Positions 63,889 through 64,000 of a stretch of DNA of 64,000 nt are shown piece by piece (position 1 is the stretch's first letter; each line of letters opens with the position of its first letter). The DNA comes from Agrobacterium genomosp. 13 str. CFBP 6927 (lineage in GTDB: Bacteria > Pseudomonadota > Alphaproteobacteria > Rhizobiales > Rhizobiaceae), in NCBI GenBank assembly GCA_900012615.1, contig LT009756.1, forward strand, positions 1,422,427 to 1,486,426, written 5' to 3'. The notes under the pieces were generated by a model. The model was not told where the DNA came from. It did no database searches and saw nothing but the letters and a program-made list of their open reading frames with translations. The position numbers and the translations under genes are program-made.

Positions 63889-64000
63889 ATGGTTACATCT
63901 ACGCTCGTCAGCATTCTGATCACCTTCCTAGTGATCGTGCTTGTCTTGTGGCTCATCGCACGACTGCCCGTGGGCGGTGGCGCAAAACAGATCGCGCAGA
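63889..64000 (+). CDS. Small membrane protein, Thivi_2564-like (partial)
   Basis: Runs off the right edge. ATG 63889 is preceded by AGGGAG and starts an N-terminal span (MVTSTLVSILITFLVIVLVL, then WLIARLPVGGGAKQIAQ). The pattern resembles short two-span proteins of the Thivi_2564 group, of unknown function. Only about 37 residues are visible. Confidence 0.55.
   Translation, partial: MVTSTLVSILITFLVIVLVLWLIARLPVGGGAKQIAQ

Overview
The window looks like chromosomal DNA of an Agrobacterium/Rhizobium-type alphaproteobacterium, most probably Agrobacterium. This rests on the proteins (rhizobial-type GyrA, UvrA, SSB, FixNOQP-FixGHIS, ZnuABC-Zur, RlpA), the high-GC codon use, the GTTC-N7-GTTC LexA box used by alphaproteobacteria, and the Rhizobiales-style palindromic intergenic repeats. 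I assign it from recognition, not from a search.

Layout. 1-3.5 kb: a cobalamin riboswitch heads a leftward operon with a CbiX-like/[2Fe-2S] fusion and a nickel/peptide-type ABC importer, probably for cobalt. 3.7-5.5 kb: a ClC channel with CBS domains. 5.5-13.2 kb: a leftward housekeeping run (rlpA, a degenerate D-Ala-D-Ala carboxypeptidase homologue, tmk, holB, metG, a TatD-family hydrolase, an MBL hydrolase). 13.9-16.8 kb: a decayed integrative element at tRNA-Ser(UGA), with an integrase stub, two broken small genes, two orphan lipoproteins and a duplicated hairpin. 17-21 kb: a candidate suhB/MmgR-like sRNA, small hypothetical genes and an intact SPOR-domain carboxypeptidase. 21-30 kb: gyrA, marC-like and HPP-CBS genes, then ssb and uvrA diverging around a LexA box. 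30-34 kb: DUF72, GNAT, dusA, an FAH-family gene and a gamma carbonic anhydrase homologue. 34-37 kb: zur-znuBC diverging from znuA. 37-42.3 kb: a LacI regulator, beta-mannosidase and aldo/keto reductase. 42.4-45.2 kb: an I78 inhibitor, an RcnB-like protein and gnd. 45.4-54.9 kb: the microaerobic cbb3 oxidase cluster (ccoNOQP and ccoGHIS, each with an FNR/FixK box), split by three rightward genes (SRPBCC and two VOC proteins). 55-64 kb: cobU, DUF599 and DUF1624 membrane proteins, a MerR regulator, mgtE, a YdeP-type molybdopterin oxidoreductase coupled to a MarR-like winged-helix protein and a peptide-deformylase-like protein lacking metal ligands, an OsmC protein and the start of a small membrane protein.

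Metal handling recurs: cobalt/B12 (riboswitch operon, cobU), zinc (znuABC-zur), magnesium (mgtE), copper for the oxidase (ccoI) and an RcnB-like protein. The items most worth a second look are the riboswitch-controlled CbiX-like/ferredoxin transporter operon, the YdeP / winged-helix / deformylase-like trio, the carboxypeptidase homologue that has lost two of three active-site motifs, and the eroded tRNA-Ser island.
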